From positions 22,178,869-22,242,868 of the forward strand of contig NC_135223.1 of assembly GCF_052324685.1 (NCBI RefSeq): 64,000 nucleotides of DNA. Reading direction: 5' to 3'. Shown one piece after another: positions 25,769 through 38,400 of the stretch; the first letter of the stretch is position 1, and the number at the start of each line of letters is the position of its first letter. The notes under the pieces are model-generated. The model was not told the DNA's origin, did not search any database, and saw only the letters and a list, made by a program, of their open reading frames with translations. The DNA is from Brachyhypopomus gauderio. Lineage: Eukaryota; Chordata; Actinopteri; Gymnotiformes; Hypopomidae. Position numbers and translations under genes: made by a program.

Positions 25769-26535
25769 TGGCATGTATGAGAAAAAAAAAACATTAGTTC
25801 AGAAATTAATACATTTTATATTATTCCCCAAAATGATTACGCAGTTATGGATGAATCCCTTTGAATCCCTGACTGAGCTGACGCCTCAGAGTCGACACTG
25901 GAGACAAAGGTGCTAGTGAAGGGTCACACGGCCATGTGGTCCCAGTTAGCAGACAGCTGCAGAAGGACAGAGTCCTGCTTTCCCAAATACACAGAGACAC
26001 GCTGCACAAAAGACAAACCCAAGCCCAGAGGAGTGGAATGATACCTGCAGAACAGCAACCCGTGTGTCTAAAGGAAAATATTCAGCAACGTACGGCCAGA
26101 GGTTCAAGCCAACTGGTTTGGCTATGATTGGTTATGAGCTGCAGATGATAAGTGCATTTCTGCATAGCGGTGACAGGAAAAACTATTTATGGGGTAAGAA
26201 GAGGGCTGAATGGAAACTGTAGATGCAAATAGTCATAGAAGAGAATTCCATCCCATCACGGAAGAGGGAGGAACGAGTCAAATGGATGCAGGAATGTTGT
26301 TAATGTATCATGTATCATTATACTATCACAGTTAAGACTAAGACATTTTCAACTCCAACCAAATCACTTTCAAGATCATGGAGACTAATATGACCTAACA
26401 GGCCAATTGTAGGCCATCACCTGCAAAGCCCCTCCTCCCCCAAAGGTTCATCAGAGAATGCTTGGGCAACTTCTAGTGAAAGGAGAGCTGTTTTATGAGC
26501 AAACAAGTAAACTACTCATAGCCAAGGACTCCAGT

Positions 26536-26537
<2 letters not shown>

Positions 26538-26612
<75 letters not shown>
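26538..26612. repeat. Compound (CT)n(CA)n microsatellite
   Basis: About 15 CT repeats (26538-26566) pass directly into about 22 CA repeats. Confidence 0.95.
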
Positions 26613-26615
<3 letters not shown>

Positions 26616-27205
26616 CTAGTGTCTCGGCCCCAGCTTCACAGCAGGATGAATGATATATCAACACATGGAACTCTTCAGAGAACGAAGCACAGTCATATTT
26701 TACACACAAGGTCAGGAGAAGAAAGACCCTGGAGGCAAGACGTGAGAGGAAAACACAGCATGGACTCTACCTACACAGGGGGCTTTAATTGACTATGTCT
26801 GGATCTGGTTAAATGGAGGATAATATCACAGAATGGAGTATCATAAAGGACAGCAGAAATGATCCTTCAGAGAGCCACATGGGATTAAGTGTCTCCTTGG
26901 CAGGTTTGTGAATTCAAAAGTAGATTATTCACAATTTCTTAGATAGAAATGTCCCCAGTTAAAATAGAAAATTTGCTTATCTGTAGTGTAAATAAAAAAA
27001 AACTTTACATAAAAACATTGATACTGTATTTAGTTACTTTTACTTTCTTAGAGCAACATAACCAACAAAGAATCCCAAGAACCCAAACAGTGTCTGATGG
27101 TCGATCGTGACAACATTTCAGCACTCTGGTATCTCCATATATCGACATAATGAGCAAATTGCTTCATATAAAACCAATGTACTGAACAATTGGAATCTAG
27201 GAATC

Positions 27206-27267
27206 GAAGATGTCCTGCTCACAGTGGAGGAATGTTGAAGATGTCCTGCTCACAGTGGAGGAATGTT
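27206..27267. repeat. 31-bp perfect tandem duplication
   Basis: Two identical adjacent copies of a 31-bp unit beginning GAAGATGTCCTGCTCACAG (27206-27236 and 27237-27267). Confidence 0.9.
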
Positions 27268-27885
27268 GAATGCTGCAGGATTCAGGACATGAGGAAGCAG
27301 CTGAAACCCATCACAGTTAAACATGTTTCAGATAAACAGGGCAGAAAGGTGATTCACAAGAATCCTAGAGGCCATTCTGCTGCTTTCAGTCCTTCTCACT
27401 TTAGTAATTACCCTGAAGGCCTTTTTAGCATTGAACTTAACATATGGCACAAGTGAAGTACGTAAGAAAGACAAGCAGACCGAAAAGCAAGTTTAAAACT
27501 ATGAGGACATATTAAATACATTACTTAGCACTACATCATAGATCATCAGAAAAATAACTATTATTTACTGTTATTATTTATTTTTTCCCCTTCAGACCCT
27601 CTATGCTGCTTATGTGGAGTTAACTACCAAGCCCAGTCTAGCTAAGTTCTCTCACACCAGACAGTAATGCCTCTGTAATGGAAACTCCCATGTCAGCAGC
27701 TAACAACAGATCACCAACCAACAACAAAGGCAGCGTCCCCTCTCCCCGAAAGTCTTCAATTAAAACAGCACAGCAAACAGCCATTAAGATTAAGTTGGAA
27801 TACTGTCAATTGTGATTTCCATCCCGATCGAAATTAGTCTTCCGCATTTTCCCCTTCTGTGCAGTGAGAACATGCACTAGTGATC

Positions 27886-28050
27886 ACTAGGGGGCTGTGG
27901 TGCACTGTGGTGCACAGTGGTGCAGCCCTAACCCAGCACCCAGGACCAGTTGGGGTTAGGGGCCTTGCACTTCTTGGCCTAAGGCCAGGGAATCAAACCC
28001 ACAACCCTCCGGTCACAAGAACAGTTCCCTGCCCGTCACACTGGCCTGTG
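27886..28050. mobile_element. Dispersed-repeat fragment ('GTTGGGGTTAGGGGCCTTG' type)
   Basis: Contains GTTGGGGTTAGGGGCCTTGC, then GGGAATCAAACCCACAACC. These blocks recur in a common teleost interspersed repeat. The copy lacks clear ends, and its class (SINE or MITE) cannot be set from this window. A short GTGGTGCA tandem precedes it. Confidence 0.45.
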
Positions 28051-30063
28051 TCTTCACTATGGGGACAGTGGTGATGAGCAGTGGGTTGAACACTGGGCAT
28101 ATTTAGTTCTGATGCATGAAATTAGTTCTGGCAACACCAGGAACTTAGTAAGATCAGAGTGTTACCTCCACACAGGCAATGCTGGGAAATGAAATGTTAC
28201 AGTGTACCTTAATTACTTTACTAAGCCTTACTTTTATTCTTTGAAGTTTGTACGGCTCTCACATTAATGCAGTTTGAACAAAATATTGTTTGATGTCATT
28301 CTTCTGGCTTACATTTATATGTAGGTTGTAAAGCAGCTGAATGCTAATCTGCAATGTGAAACAAGCCCACACAGGCTAAATACTTGCACAACAATCTTTT
28401 GAATTTTCCGACTAGCTTTGTACATACACACAAAAATTCTCTTTGTTTCTCTTGGATTTTTATATGGTATTTAACTGACAGCAAATTGGAAACAATGGTG
28501 ACACCACCACAACAGACATCTAGAATGCATTTTGCTCCACATCGACTGCCAACGTCCACATGCACCATGAAGGTGTGCGTGCTAGTTGAGGCTGAAGGAC
28601 ATCAAATCAATTCTGAACAGTGCAGTTCTTCAAAGTGTACATCAAGTCTCCAGTGATCAGTCATTTCTTGACCATGTCTAACATTCAGCTGACTGAAGAA
28701 ATGAGAATGAGGCATTCGCCCCGTTAAATTTTTTTAAATCTAAAGGTTTATTAGTCTGGCCTTCTAGTTCACTGAAATCATGATTCCCAGAATCCCAAAG
28801 TCTACATGACTCAAACATTTAGAACTTTATCTGAAATCCTGAGAGCCACAGGAACTCTCAGCTCTTTCTTAATATTGTAGTTTATATTTTACATTTTAAT
28901 ACATTTCAAAACAAGTACAATTTTTTTGTATTTTTATTATTTTGTTTCTATATGCAGTTTAACTATAGTTTCTATAACTGCTCTGTAAGGATTGTTGTTT
29001 TTAAACAATATTTTATGTAAATATGCAAGATTTTTACAGTAATCAAGGATTTAAATATTTACTTTGGATGCATAAACACAGATTACTGGGATATAGTATA
29101 TGCCATTGAGAAATGTTTGATATATATATACACACAAACACAGATTCAAACATACCATACACACACACACACACACACACACTGACTTTTTCCATATTAA
29201 ACCTATAGAGGGCACTGTACAACTACATTATACTGAGTCACAGGATTATGTATCAAAAATGATCAGTCATGGCACATTTGCACCACAGTAGTTTGATGAC
29301 TTATGCCTGCATTTCTGTTTAGACAAAGACTTTTATAAGGACATCCATCCTCAGGTGTAATGCTGACTGAAAATTACTGCATAGTAATTTATTTATTCTC
29401 CACCAGAGGGCAGGACTCATCTCAAAATCAGATGCAGAAACTTCAAAACAGCTTTTGAAGCATCAGTCTTTCCTCATCTCCTACATTTTCTGCCACTTTT
29501 GATCCAGCTAAAACATTTTTTCCCACACACACAAAACAGCTTGTCAAATGAATACCTGAAACATGAGTTAACTATACTCTAGGTTTTCTGCTCTGGCATT
29601 AAGTGATCGAACAGAACAAGCTTTTGTTTAAGAATGTAATGCTTGATAAACACTGTTGGTGTATATACAATACCATCACCACTTTGAAGGATGGAAATGT
29701 AGTTCATAAACTTTGCATTTAAATGTTAATGCTACATACACATTCAAGCATCACCCAACCAGACCTTTTTCCATATCAAAGTTTATTGCTGACATGCATG
29801 TAGAGATTTTATGAAGTACAAAAATATGTCTTTTATACAAATTTGTCTTTATCTCTGTACAATTACCCAGTTTCTTCTTTGATATCAATCCAGCCAAGCA
29901 GCTTACACCACCAAGTTTTACGCTTTAAACAAATTTTCCCATCATCTCTTTCTATACCAATTTTATTTTCCAGTTAGTAAAATATGCAAATGTCTATATG
30001 ACAGGACAAGAAAATCAAATTTTCCTAACAAAAATAATTGACTTCAAAACGAAATCTCCCAAT

Positions 30064-30201
30064 TTAATCGCCGCCGAGTTTTCTTTTTAGTGTGTTATCA
30101 GTTGGACTACGAATTTCGTCTTTGCAACACCAACAGCCATCCAAATGTTCTGGTATGTTAATTGCAAAGATCTTGTGGCACATCTTGCAAGTCTGACTCA
30201 T
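30064..30201 (-). CDS. Small Cys-rich ORF, 45 aa, UBZ4-like zinc-finger spacing (doubtful gene)
   Basis: ATG at 30201-30199, TAA at 30064-30066. The peptide begins MSQTCKMCHKIFAINIPEHL, continues with DGCWCC, and has a basic tail ending KRKLGGD. The pattern C-x2-C-x10-H-x3-C with F at position 4 after the second Cys and an HLD-x-C end resembles ubiquitin-binding UBZ4 fingers such as those of RAD18 and SPRTN. Those usually have 11 residues between the second Cys and His. An upstream in-frame stop precedes the ATG, and no good splice acceptor or partner exon was found. It may be a true terminal exon or microprotein, a pseudo-exon, or chance within the stk40 3' UTR. Minus-strand AATAAA signals lie 100-280 nt downstream. 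Confidence 0.2.
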   Translation of the reverse strand: MSQTCKMCHKIFAINIPEHLDGCWCCKDEIRSPTDNTLKRKLGGD

Positions 30202-32122
30202 GCATTAATTACTTTTAAGTGTACAAACAACATAGCTCAACAACATACACATCTCATGCTGCCAATACAGCTTGGCCATCTGTTGCCAAGGGCAAAAAAG
30301 GAAAAAAAAAAGTGGGAAAAAAAAATAGGGAGAGAGTGTCTATGCAGGGAGCGATCCTGTTCAGACATTTAAATGGGGCATTGAACAGCAATAAAGACCT
30401 TAATGTATTTCTTCTAGGTTAGGGTACCGACTACACAATCACACCATCAACGGTCACATTGTAAACCTACAGATTTACGATGAGAAGATGGCGCTAAATC
30501 ACTACTTCACCCTGCTGCTAATGAACAATGGGGTACTCGTGTTTTAAGAGAGGGATTTAGTACTTACAATTCTCTCTCAAATAATTCTCTCATACAAGCA
30601 CACAAGCATTTTTCTCACACATGCCACCTACTACAATACTGCATTATACCCAAAAAATATTCACATTGAGGTGGGAGTAGACTAATGCTTACAATGGTGG
30701 CAGGCAACGTTACTCTGAGAAGTACTCATCTCGTGTTAAAGCACTGATGTACTCTAAGATGACAGCTTACTCATTTTTGCACTACAGATACAACACTCGC
30801 CATCAAGATGGTATTTACACACTGGCCAGTGTGGTGTTGTATTAAACTTGTAGGATAAACTCTACATTTCTAAATGTCATTTTAATGTTTGATATAATTT
30901 AGTCTGCTTAAAAATAGAGCTATGCAAAGTCAGTCTTGTTATTAATGTAGCTTAATCAACCATCAGGATTGTGTCAACAATTGCTAAAGAAAGAAAAATA
31001 AATCAAAAATAATCAAATGAAAGAAAAAACCTTCACTAGGGGTTCAAGGGGAAAGAGATCCCAGCGATATCCTTTAGAGCAGTGATGATCTCAGGACACT
31101 TCACACCTTAAGAGGACAGAGTTGGAGTTCATATAACAGATGAAAGCAAGACAATTTATACACAGCGAATAAATAAAATGGGGGGGGGGTCAGAAAGTAC
31201 AAATGAGACAAGCCAGGCAGAATCACTCATGCGGTCAGGGTGCTTAGCCTTTAAGCTGAGAGCGGGGATATTCCAGAATGAGGAGGACAGAGGTGAGAAG
31301 ATCCGAGAGTACAGTACTGGATTACGTTTCTAAGATTAGTGGGACCAGCCGGGTCCTCACAGACTACGTGTCTGGTTCAGATGCTGAAACAAGACAACCA
31401 CCTGTTTACTAAGATACACTGGAGCATCGAAGGTTCACCGCTCACTATTAAAATCTCTCAATCTAAGGCAGGACATCAGCTAAGATTTACACAAGTAGCT
31501 TAAAAGGGATCAGAACAGAAACAAGATCATAAATGCGTATTTATGACAGTCTAAAATCAACAGAGATGGAGAAATCTACATAAAGAAATTACCTAAATGT
31601 TTTGAGAGGGTTATACTAAAATTATTTTTAAATATATGATAAATAATGATAACTCCGTTAAATAAAATGGGGAAACTGGGATTAGGGTTGGTTATACATT
31701 CCTGGTCAATGCTGACTGCATCCTGGGTTTTAGTTCTTTAGCGGACGTTGCCTCCTGGACTGAAGTGCAGATGTCATGGCTGCGCTGGTGCGTGTCAGGA
31801 CGCCCGCAGGCTCCTGGAGGTGCCTGGCCTGGGTCCTGAGACTGGGCCGGCGCCCCACGACAGGCTGCACTCAGCAGGGGCTAAACGCAGCTCGGGAGCC
31901 GGCAGGACCGAGGCCTGGGTGGAGCTGCTCCACCACAGCCACACCTGTCGGTGGGCCAAAGCCATGACCTCAAGCTAACAGCCCAAGGAACTTTCACACA
32001 AGGAGCTGCACTCAGGAGGCATCGATCTAATGGTGGAGGGTGGGGTGGGGGGTACAGGTGCTTGCCATGAGAGAGATCTTCAACTGGGGTCAGATGTAGA
32101 TTTTTGGGCCTGTTCAAAAAAA

Positions 32123-32137
32123 GGGGGGGGGGGGGGG
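32123..32137. repeat. Poly(G) tract, 15 nt
   Basis: Uninterrupted G homopolymer following an A7 run. Confidence 0.9.
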
Positions 32138-32935
32138 ATTCATCGTACCTCACAGGACAGCAGGATGGAAAGAGGTGCCTTTTGCGACGTTCTTGGCAAT
32201 AAGACTTTTCAGCGCTAGCTGCCTATGAATGCCCTCTGAAGGGAGGAAGGAAAACAGAGTTGTGTTGTAGTATGACTTCAAGTGAGGTTATAGCTGACGA
32301 GACTGAACAAACATGAAACAGGGACACAAAATAAAAAAAATGTAAAGTAAAATGCTACCTTTCTAACAGGAGGGGAGGGAGAAAGCTTATTCAGATAATG
32401 AGGAAAACCAAGAACTGCTTTTGACATGCCAAAGAGTTCAGCACACTAAATAATGCTCTTCGCCTGTGCTTGTGGCACTACACCCCCCACACTTGGATTC
32501 TTGTTTTCAAAAGGATTGAGAGCATAGTTCTAAAATGGACTGAGCGACAGAAACAGAGAGTGTAAGAGGTAGATTTGCATTCATGGATGCAGATGGGACC
32601 GACCGAGATCGGTCTGGTTGAGGGGAAAAGGACTGAGGGACAGATGGAGGGGTGACTGTTAAGGTCAGATGATCTGAGATGTTCCCATGGAAAGTGCTGA
32701 GGAACAGAAAGGGAGAATGATAGGTTTATGTATGCGTGGGGGTGTGTGTGTGTCCATTTGCTACATGATTCCATCCCGGTATTGCTGATAATGTCTGTAG
32801 GTCGAAGGAAGAGGGAGGTGGTGTGGGAGGGGCCAGAGTCCACTTCCTCAGCCAATGAGAGGAGCAGATGGGCTAAAACTGCTCGATACGCCATTTCTGC
32901 CTACCCAAGTGCACGCGCGCACACACACACACTCT

Positions 32936-33047
<112 letters not shown>

Positions 33048-33109
33048 CCGGCTCCATGGTGCATCCCGCTCACAGTGAGCCGCTGGAGGTGGACGGCGGG
33101 CCCGGGACG

Positions 33110-33344
33110 CTACTTCCTCAGGAAGCGCTGGGCCAGTATGGCGGCATCCAGAGGGCTGACGGGCTGGGCGTCCTGGCCCAGGCGCCGCACCGGCGGGACG
33201 CTGCCAAACGGCCTCTTGCTCAGGAAGTTCTTGGCCTCGTGGATAGTGTTCTTCTCCTCGGCCAGGAGCAGCTGCTGCCGCATGTAGTTCTCAAACTCGT
33301 ACTGCGATGACTCCTCCGTCACTTTGGCCTGAAGGGCGTGGAGG

Positions 33345-33375
<31 letters not shown>

Positions 33376-35368
33376 AGAGAGAGAGAGAGAGAACGAGAGA
33401 GATTACCTCATACAGCAACATGTGCAGGCAGAAAACAGAAAACAGGACGCTCCCATGTTTCTGTGATTCATAATTAGCCCAACTGTTATTAATAGAGCGT
33501 GTTCATGCATTTAGAAGAACACTGGTACATGAGCAGTGATGATGTCATTTTCACGTTGAGCAGGTATCTAGGCGCTGACCTCCTGCAGAAGCTCCGGCTG
33601 GTTGAGCTGGTCGTCGATGTCCGGCACCACCTGCAGGGGTCCGCTCATGGACGACACCGTTTGCCTAGAAAGCAGAACTCATGAGAGACGGAGGGCGACG
33701 TGCCACGTTGAGTCGCATTCGCGCGCCAGTTCCAAGAACACTGCGGGAAGGAGCAGGTCACGAACGTCGGGGCGGGACTCACCAGGACGCGATGATGCCG
33801 CTGAGGGCCTCCAGAACCTCGGCCGCCGTCAGCCTCTGCTGGGGATCCAGCACCAACAGCTTCCGGATCAAACACACCGTGTTCTCCGACACGCGGCCGT
33901 CCCTGCGCGGGTGCACAAGGCGAGAGGAAGCGTCAGGACCGTCTCCGCTCAGGAGGCGGGAGCAGGACACGCCCTGCGGATGTTTACGAGGGGAAAGCCA
34001 CGAGGCAAAGGGGCGTGCCTCACTCACTCGGGGATGGTGTACTCTGCAGCTTTGATCTTGCGGAAGAGCTCTTGAGGTATGCTGTCGTAGAAGGGGAACT
34101 GGCCGTAGAGCATGGTGAACAGAACCACGCCGAGCGCCCACATGTCGCTGGGCTTGCCACGGTAGGGGCGGCCTGCAACACAGCACCCACATCGGGTCAG
34201 ATTCCCAGCAGAGCAGCATGGCTCAGCTCCACTGTGGCTCGTGTTCTCCTAGCTAGGAAACGCAAGCAGGTCGACGTGCTTTCAGGAGCACAACGAGAAA
34301 TCATCAATTGGTTCCTGACATTCAACACAAACACAAATATACAGTTTCATACTCTGCTAGTACCCGGTACATCTAAAATCACTCTCTGCCACAATGGTTA
34401 AGAATGAGGTTTTATACTTATATAAGCATAAATATTAACAACAATGACTGAAGGGAGGATACAGTACAGTAGACACACACCAAATCTCTGACTCATCTCA
34501 TCAGAAAGCTACAGCTATACCGACGTCCACGTGTACCGTGGGCTACACACACAGGCATTATAGGGGCTTGGCCAGCGCAGTACGGGCAGGGCGACTGCAA
34601 GATTCCTCCATAAACATAAATCCAAGTCAAATCCAAACAAGAAACACAGAGCAAAAAATGAAAGACAAATAAAGAAGTGGGAAGAGAGACAAAAGGAGGA
34701 GGGGCCGTGTCTCTGCGCACCTCACGCTGATGACTCATCCACACTTCACTGCTCTATTGTCACGTTCCGCTAATCTGGCTCCAAGTTTTGGTTTTTTTTT
34801 TTTTTTTTTTTTTTGCTTTTACGAGAACGAAGAGCAAACAAATGCTGAGCCAATCCGTTCCCAGACACATACCACACGACTAATCTGCCTCGAGATCTGC
34901 CTCGAAACACAGAGGGAAGAATGAAACCCCGTCTGGTTCGTCTGTGTCTCTGGAAGTGGAAGGTGTTCTTAACCATTTTTGATCGGTTACAAAATGGAAG
35001 ACAGAGGGCAGGACATATTTACTGCTCTGTGACCTTAGTGTTCCCCGTGACTCACAGGAGACACACACAACGCATGCGACACTCCACAGGCAGCAACAGG
35101 GCTTTACGCCCAACTCTGCCACACTGTCGTTCCTCACTGCTGTCGTAATTAGAGCAACATGGGTGGTCGAGTTCATGGGGTTTGATTACAGTGGTGACAT
35201 GAACGGTGAGTCATAGGCGCATGCATGCACACACACACACACACACTTACCACTGAGGACGTCTGGGCTAATGTAGGCTGGGCTGCCTCTCTGATCTTTC
35301 AGAAAATCCTCTTCACTCACCAAATGCTTGCCAAGGCAGAAATTGGTGATGGTGATCCGATGAGTCCT

Positions 35369-35407
<39 letters not shown>

Positions 35408-38400
35408 CACTTCCTTAACAACCACCACTTGTATTTAAAAACCAGATGAGCTCAACTGCTAAACAACACAGCGGATAAAACTGGAAGTTTGGACTGCTAC
35501 TGAACAAAATAATAATTAAAACACTAATGACTGTAGCAGCAGAACGGAGAGAGAACAGGGGAACAGAAACACACGCACCCACTGCCATGCTGAAACTTTA
35601 CCCACTGCTGTTAGGTAATCGGTGTTTGTATCTGTATGAACATGTCTGATATTTTAGTATGTGTAATCACAACTAAACTGTCGTAGGTGGCAGTGATCCA
35701 TAGAGTGCAGCCGCAGTGCCTTCAGAAGGAACAGAACTAAACATGACAGCACACACACAGGCCACACTTTGACAAACAAGTGAGTCAACCTGTGGCTTGG
35801 CACCAGAGCTCCGATGACTAACTTCTCACAGTGAAGAGGAGTGATGGGAGATATTCTCACTGCAAGCCACGCACGCATACACAACCACTACTGCTCCCGA
35901 AAGCTGCACGCACCAACACGCAGCGCCGCCCTGCTGGACGAGACGTGCGTGGCGAGGGAAAACAGGGTAGTGTGCCTCCAACTGGCTTCCTACCCCCAGG
36001 ACCCCTCAGCTCAGTCACATGTTTTCTGCTACGGTTTCTCCCATTCTATTTTACTCTCGTGCCTGGACGGTAAGACCAGGATCAGGGCCGTTCCACCAGC
36101 CTTCATGGCCTCGCGGGCAGTCCCAGCACGGAGCTCACGAGAGACGACCTCGCCACCCCAGCCACCCCAGCCCCCCCCCCCCCCCGGCAGTCCCAGCCCC
36201 CCCCCCACGCGGTCACTCTGCAACTCCTCTTCCTGCACACGGGAGGAAGCCGGACGCACCCTCGCCTATCCCGGAGTCTAAAAACAGCCCCACTGATGGG
36301 AAGAGCGGAGGATTTAAAGTCAAGGGGGAAGTGCAGTGGCTGAAATCCTGACACATCTGTCTCTATTCGAAAGTCAACATGGGACTTTCACACAGTATTT
36401 CAAATAAAGGAGTTCCTCATCTTGGGCAACCGGGCTGAAACAGGAACCAGACTCGGAGCAATAAACACTACACAAGAGCTTCGCTGGGATGAAATGAGGA
36501 TGTGTGTGTAGCTGTTGCACACTTTCCCCCTAAAACAAAAACCCCTGAAGTCTAATGAATCGATGAAGCACACACACACACCTTTGCACTACTGTATACA
36601 GCGTAGCGCGCGTTGCCTGCACCGTGGGTTGCCACGGCTGCGACAGTGCCAGAAACGAGCCTGCCATTTGCAGTAACTCCTGATTAGAGCTTTACAGCCC
36701 CTCCACACCCCGCTCCCTTTGTTGTAGCAGCTCCAAGGACCCCCGGTGACAGGGGAAGTGTGCACGCCCAGCAGGGCGCCAGCGAGGTGTGAAGGGGCGG
36801 AGGTAGCCGTGCGAGAGGCGCGAGTGTATCTCCAGCTCCGCGGGGCGCTGGGTCTCCCACAGGGCCGCCGCTGACCCCAAACACCACTTGTTAACCTCTC
36901 ACTTAGAGCCGAGCTGATGGGCTGGCCAAGCCCATTATTACGTGGACACCGTAACAGCTGTGTTCGACGCCAAACGGGTTTCTTTAGAGACGCTTTACTC
37001 AACTGGGCCATCAACGCCGCATGACGTGTTGTGAAAGGACATTTTGCAGAGGATGAACTCAAGTGTGACCGTCATCCGCCGCATCTCAAGTCAACTAAAG
37101 CGACCGCTCACGTAACAAAATTCTAACCCCCCCGAAGTAAACACTTCAATATGAAAGTTTTAATCTGGAGAGGATGTCACTACCTGCGAACCAAACCTCC
37201 CTTTCAGAGAAGAGGGCTTGGTTCCAGACGGAGCTGCTGATTTTAAAGGACGTCTGTTATGAAGTTCTTCTCTCGTAGATTCCGGTAAGCGCGCAATTTA
37301 CAATCAGCAGAAAGAACGGGCTGAAAAGACACAAGGGCGGGAGAGGTATGTGGAAAAACTGCAGAGGGACAGTCCTGCCGGGGTGACGTCTGTGCGTGTG
37401 TGTGACTCATCTCTCAACTATGGATCCTTTGGCAACGCTGTGTATTGTCTCCAGCTGGGACAGAGTGTTCTGCTCGCCTGCCCAACTGAGCTCGTCTCAC
37501 CAGAACCCTCCCGTTTCTCACCACCAGGGACATGTGAGTGTGTGCATATGAGAGGGTGAGGGGGGGGGGGGGGGGGGCACAGTGGGCCCATCACTCTTTT
37601 ACCCTCTCATACTAGAAATGTTTCTGCAGAGTGCTTTTTCATTTAGTGCTGCAAAAAGGACACCTTTTCATAACCTGCATTAAGAACAATTGGTGCCCGA
37701 ACTTAAAACAACCCCCCCCTCCCAAAAATTTATAAAATAATAAGCAGAAATCTTGCTGCACTCTATGCCTAAAGCTGGCTTTACTCCACACACTCTAGGC
37801 ATACTCGCATACTACAGACAAAGGCAGAGCAGGTTTGGCCACACACCATGCCAACAACAAGGTCTCCAAACCACGTCATGGATGCATGTCATTCAATGGC
37901 CCGATCCGTTCGGCTCTAAAGGCCTGGCGAGCCCGGCATGCTGGGAGAGCCTCTCTGAGCTCGAGCTGCTGCAGTGTGTGAGCGTGCCATCAGACTCACA
38001 CGCTACAGCTGTGCCACGTCCAGGGTTAGAGTAATGAAGGACAAAGTGCCCAAGAGCAACATGTCCAGAGCTTTACATTTCCATGATTCAATCTACACCT
38101 CATTATGTGAAGCCCTGTGACTGTCCCAACACGCACGGTGTTCAGATAACACGGTTCAATGATCTTTCTATTCAGTGCCACATACATCATACTTGAATAA
38201 ATAGATTTTTTTTTTTAAACACTCAACATGCACACACAGCCGCACCGAGCCATCTGTAGACAGAGAAGTTTGAAATTGCACAGGGCCTATCCAATTCACT
38301 GCACTCCCTGACCCCAAAGAACCTCAACCCCCCCACACCCCCCCCCCACCAAACCGCCCTCCACCAAACCGCCTCGACCTGCGGTTTCTCCGCGCGCTCT

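Noticed and set aside
31776-31967. 63-codon plus-strand ORF with an Arg-rich start resembling a mitochondrial targeting peptide
   Set aside because: Lies in a GC-rich patch where several frames are open by composition; no downstream exon or family match, and it probably lies within the stk40 3' UTR.
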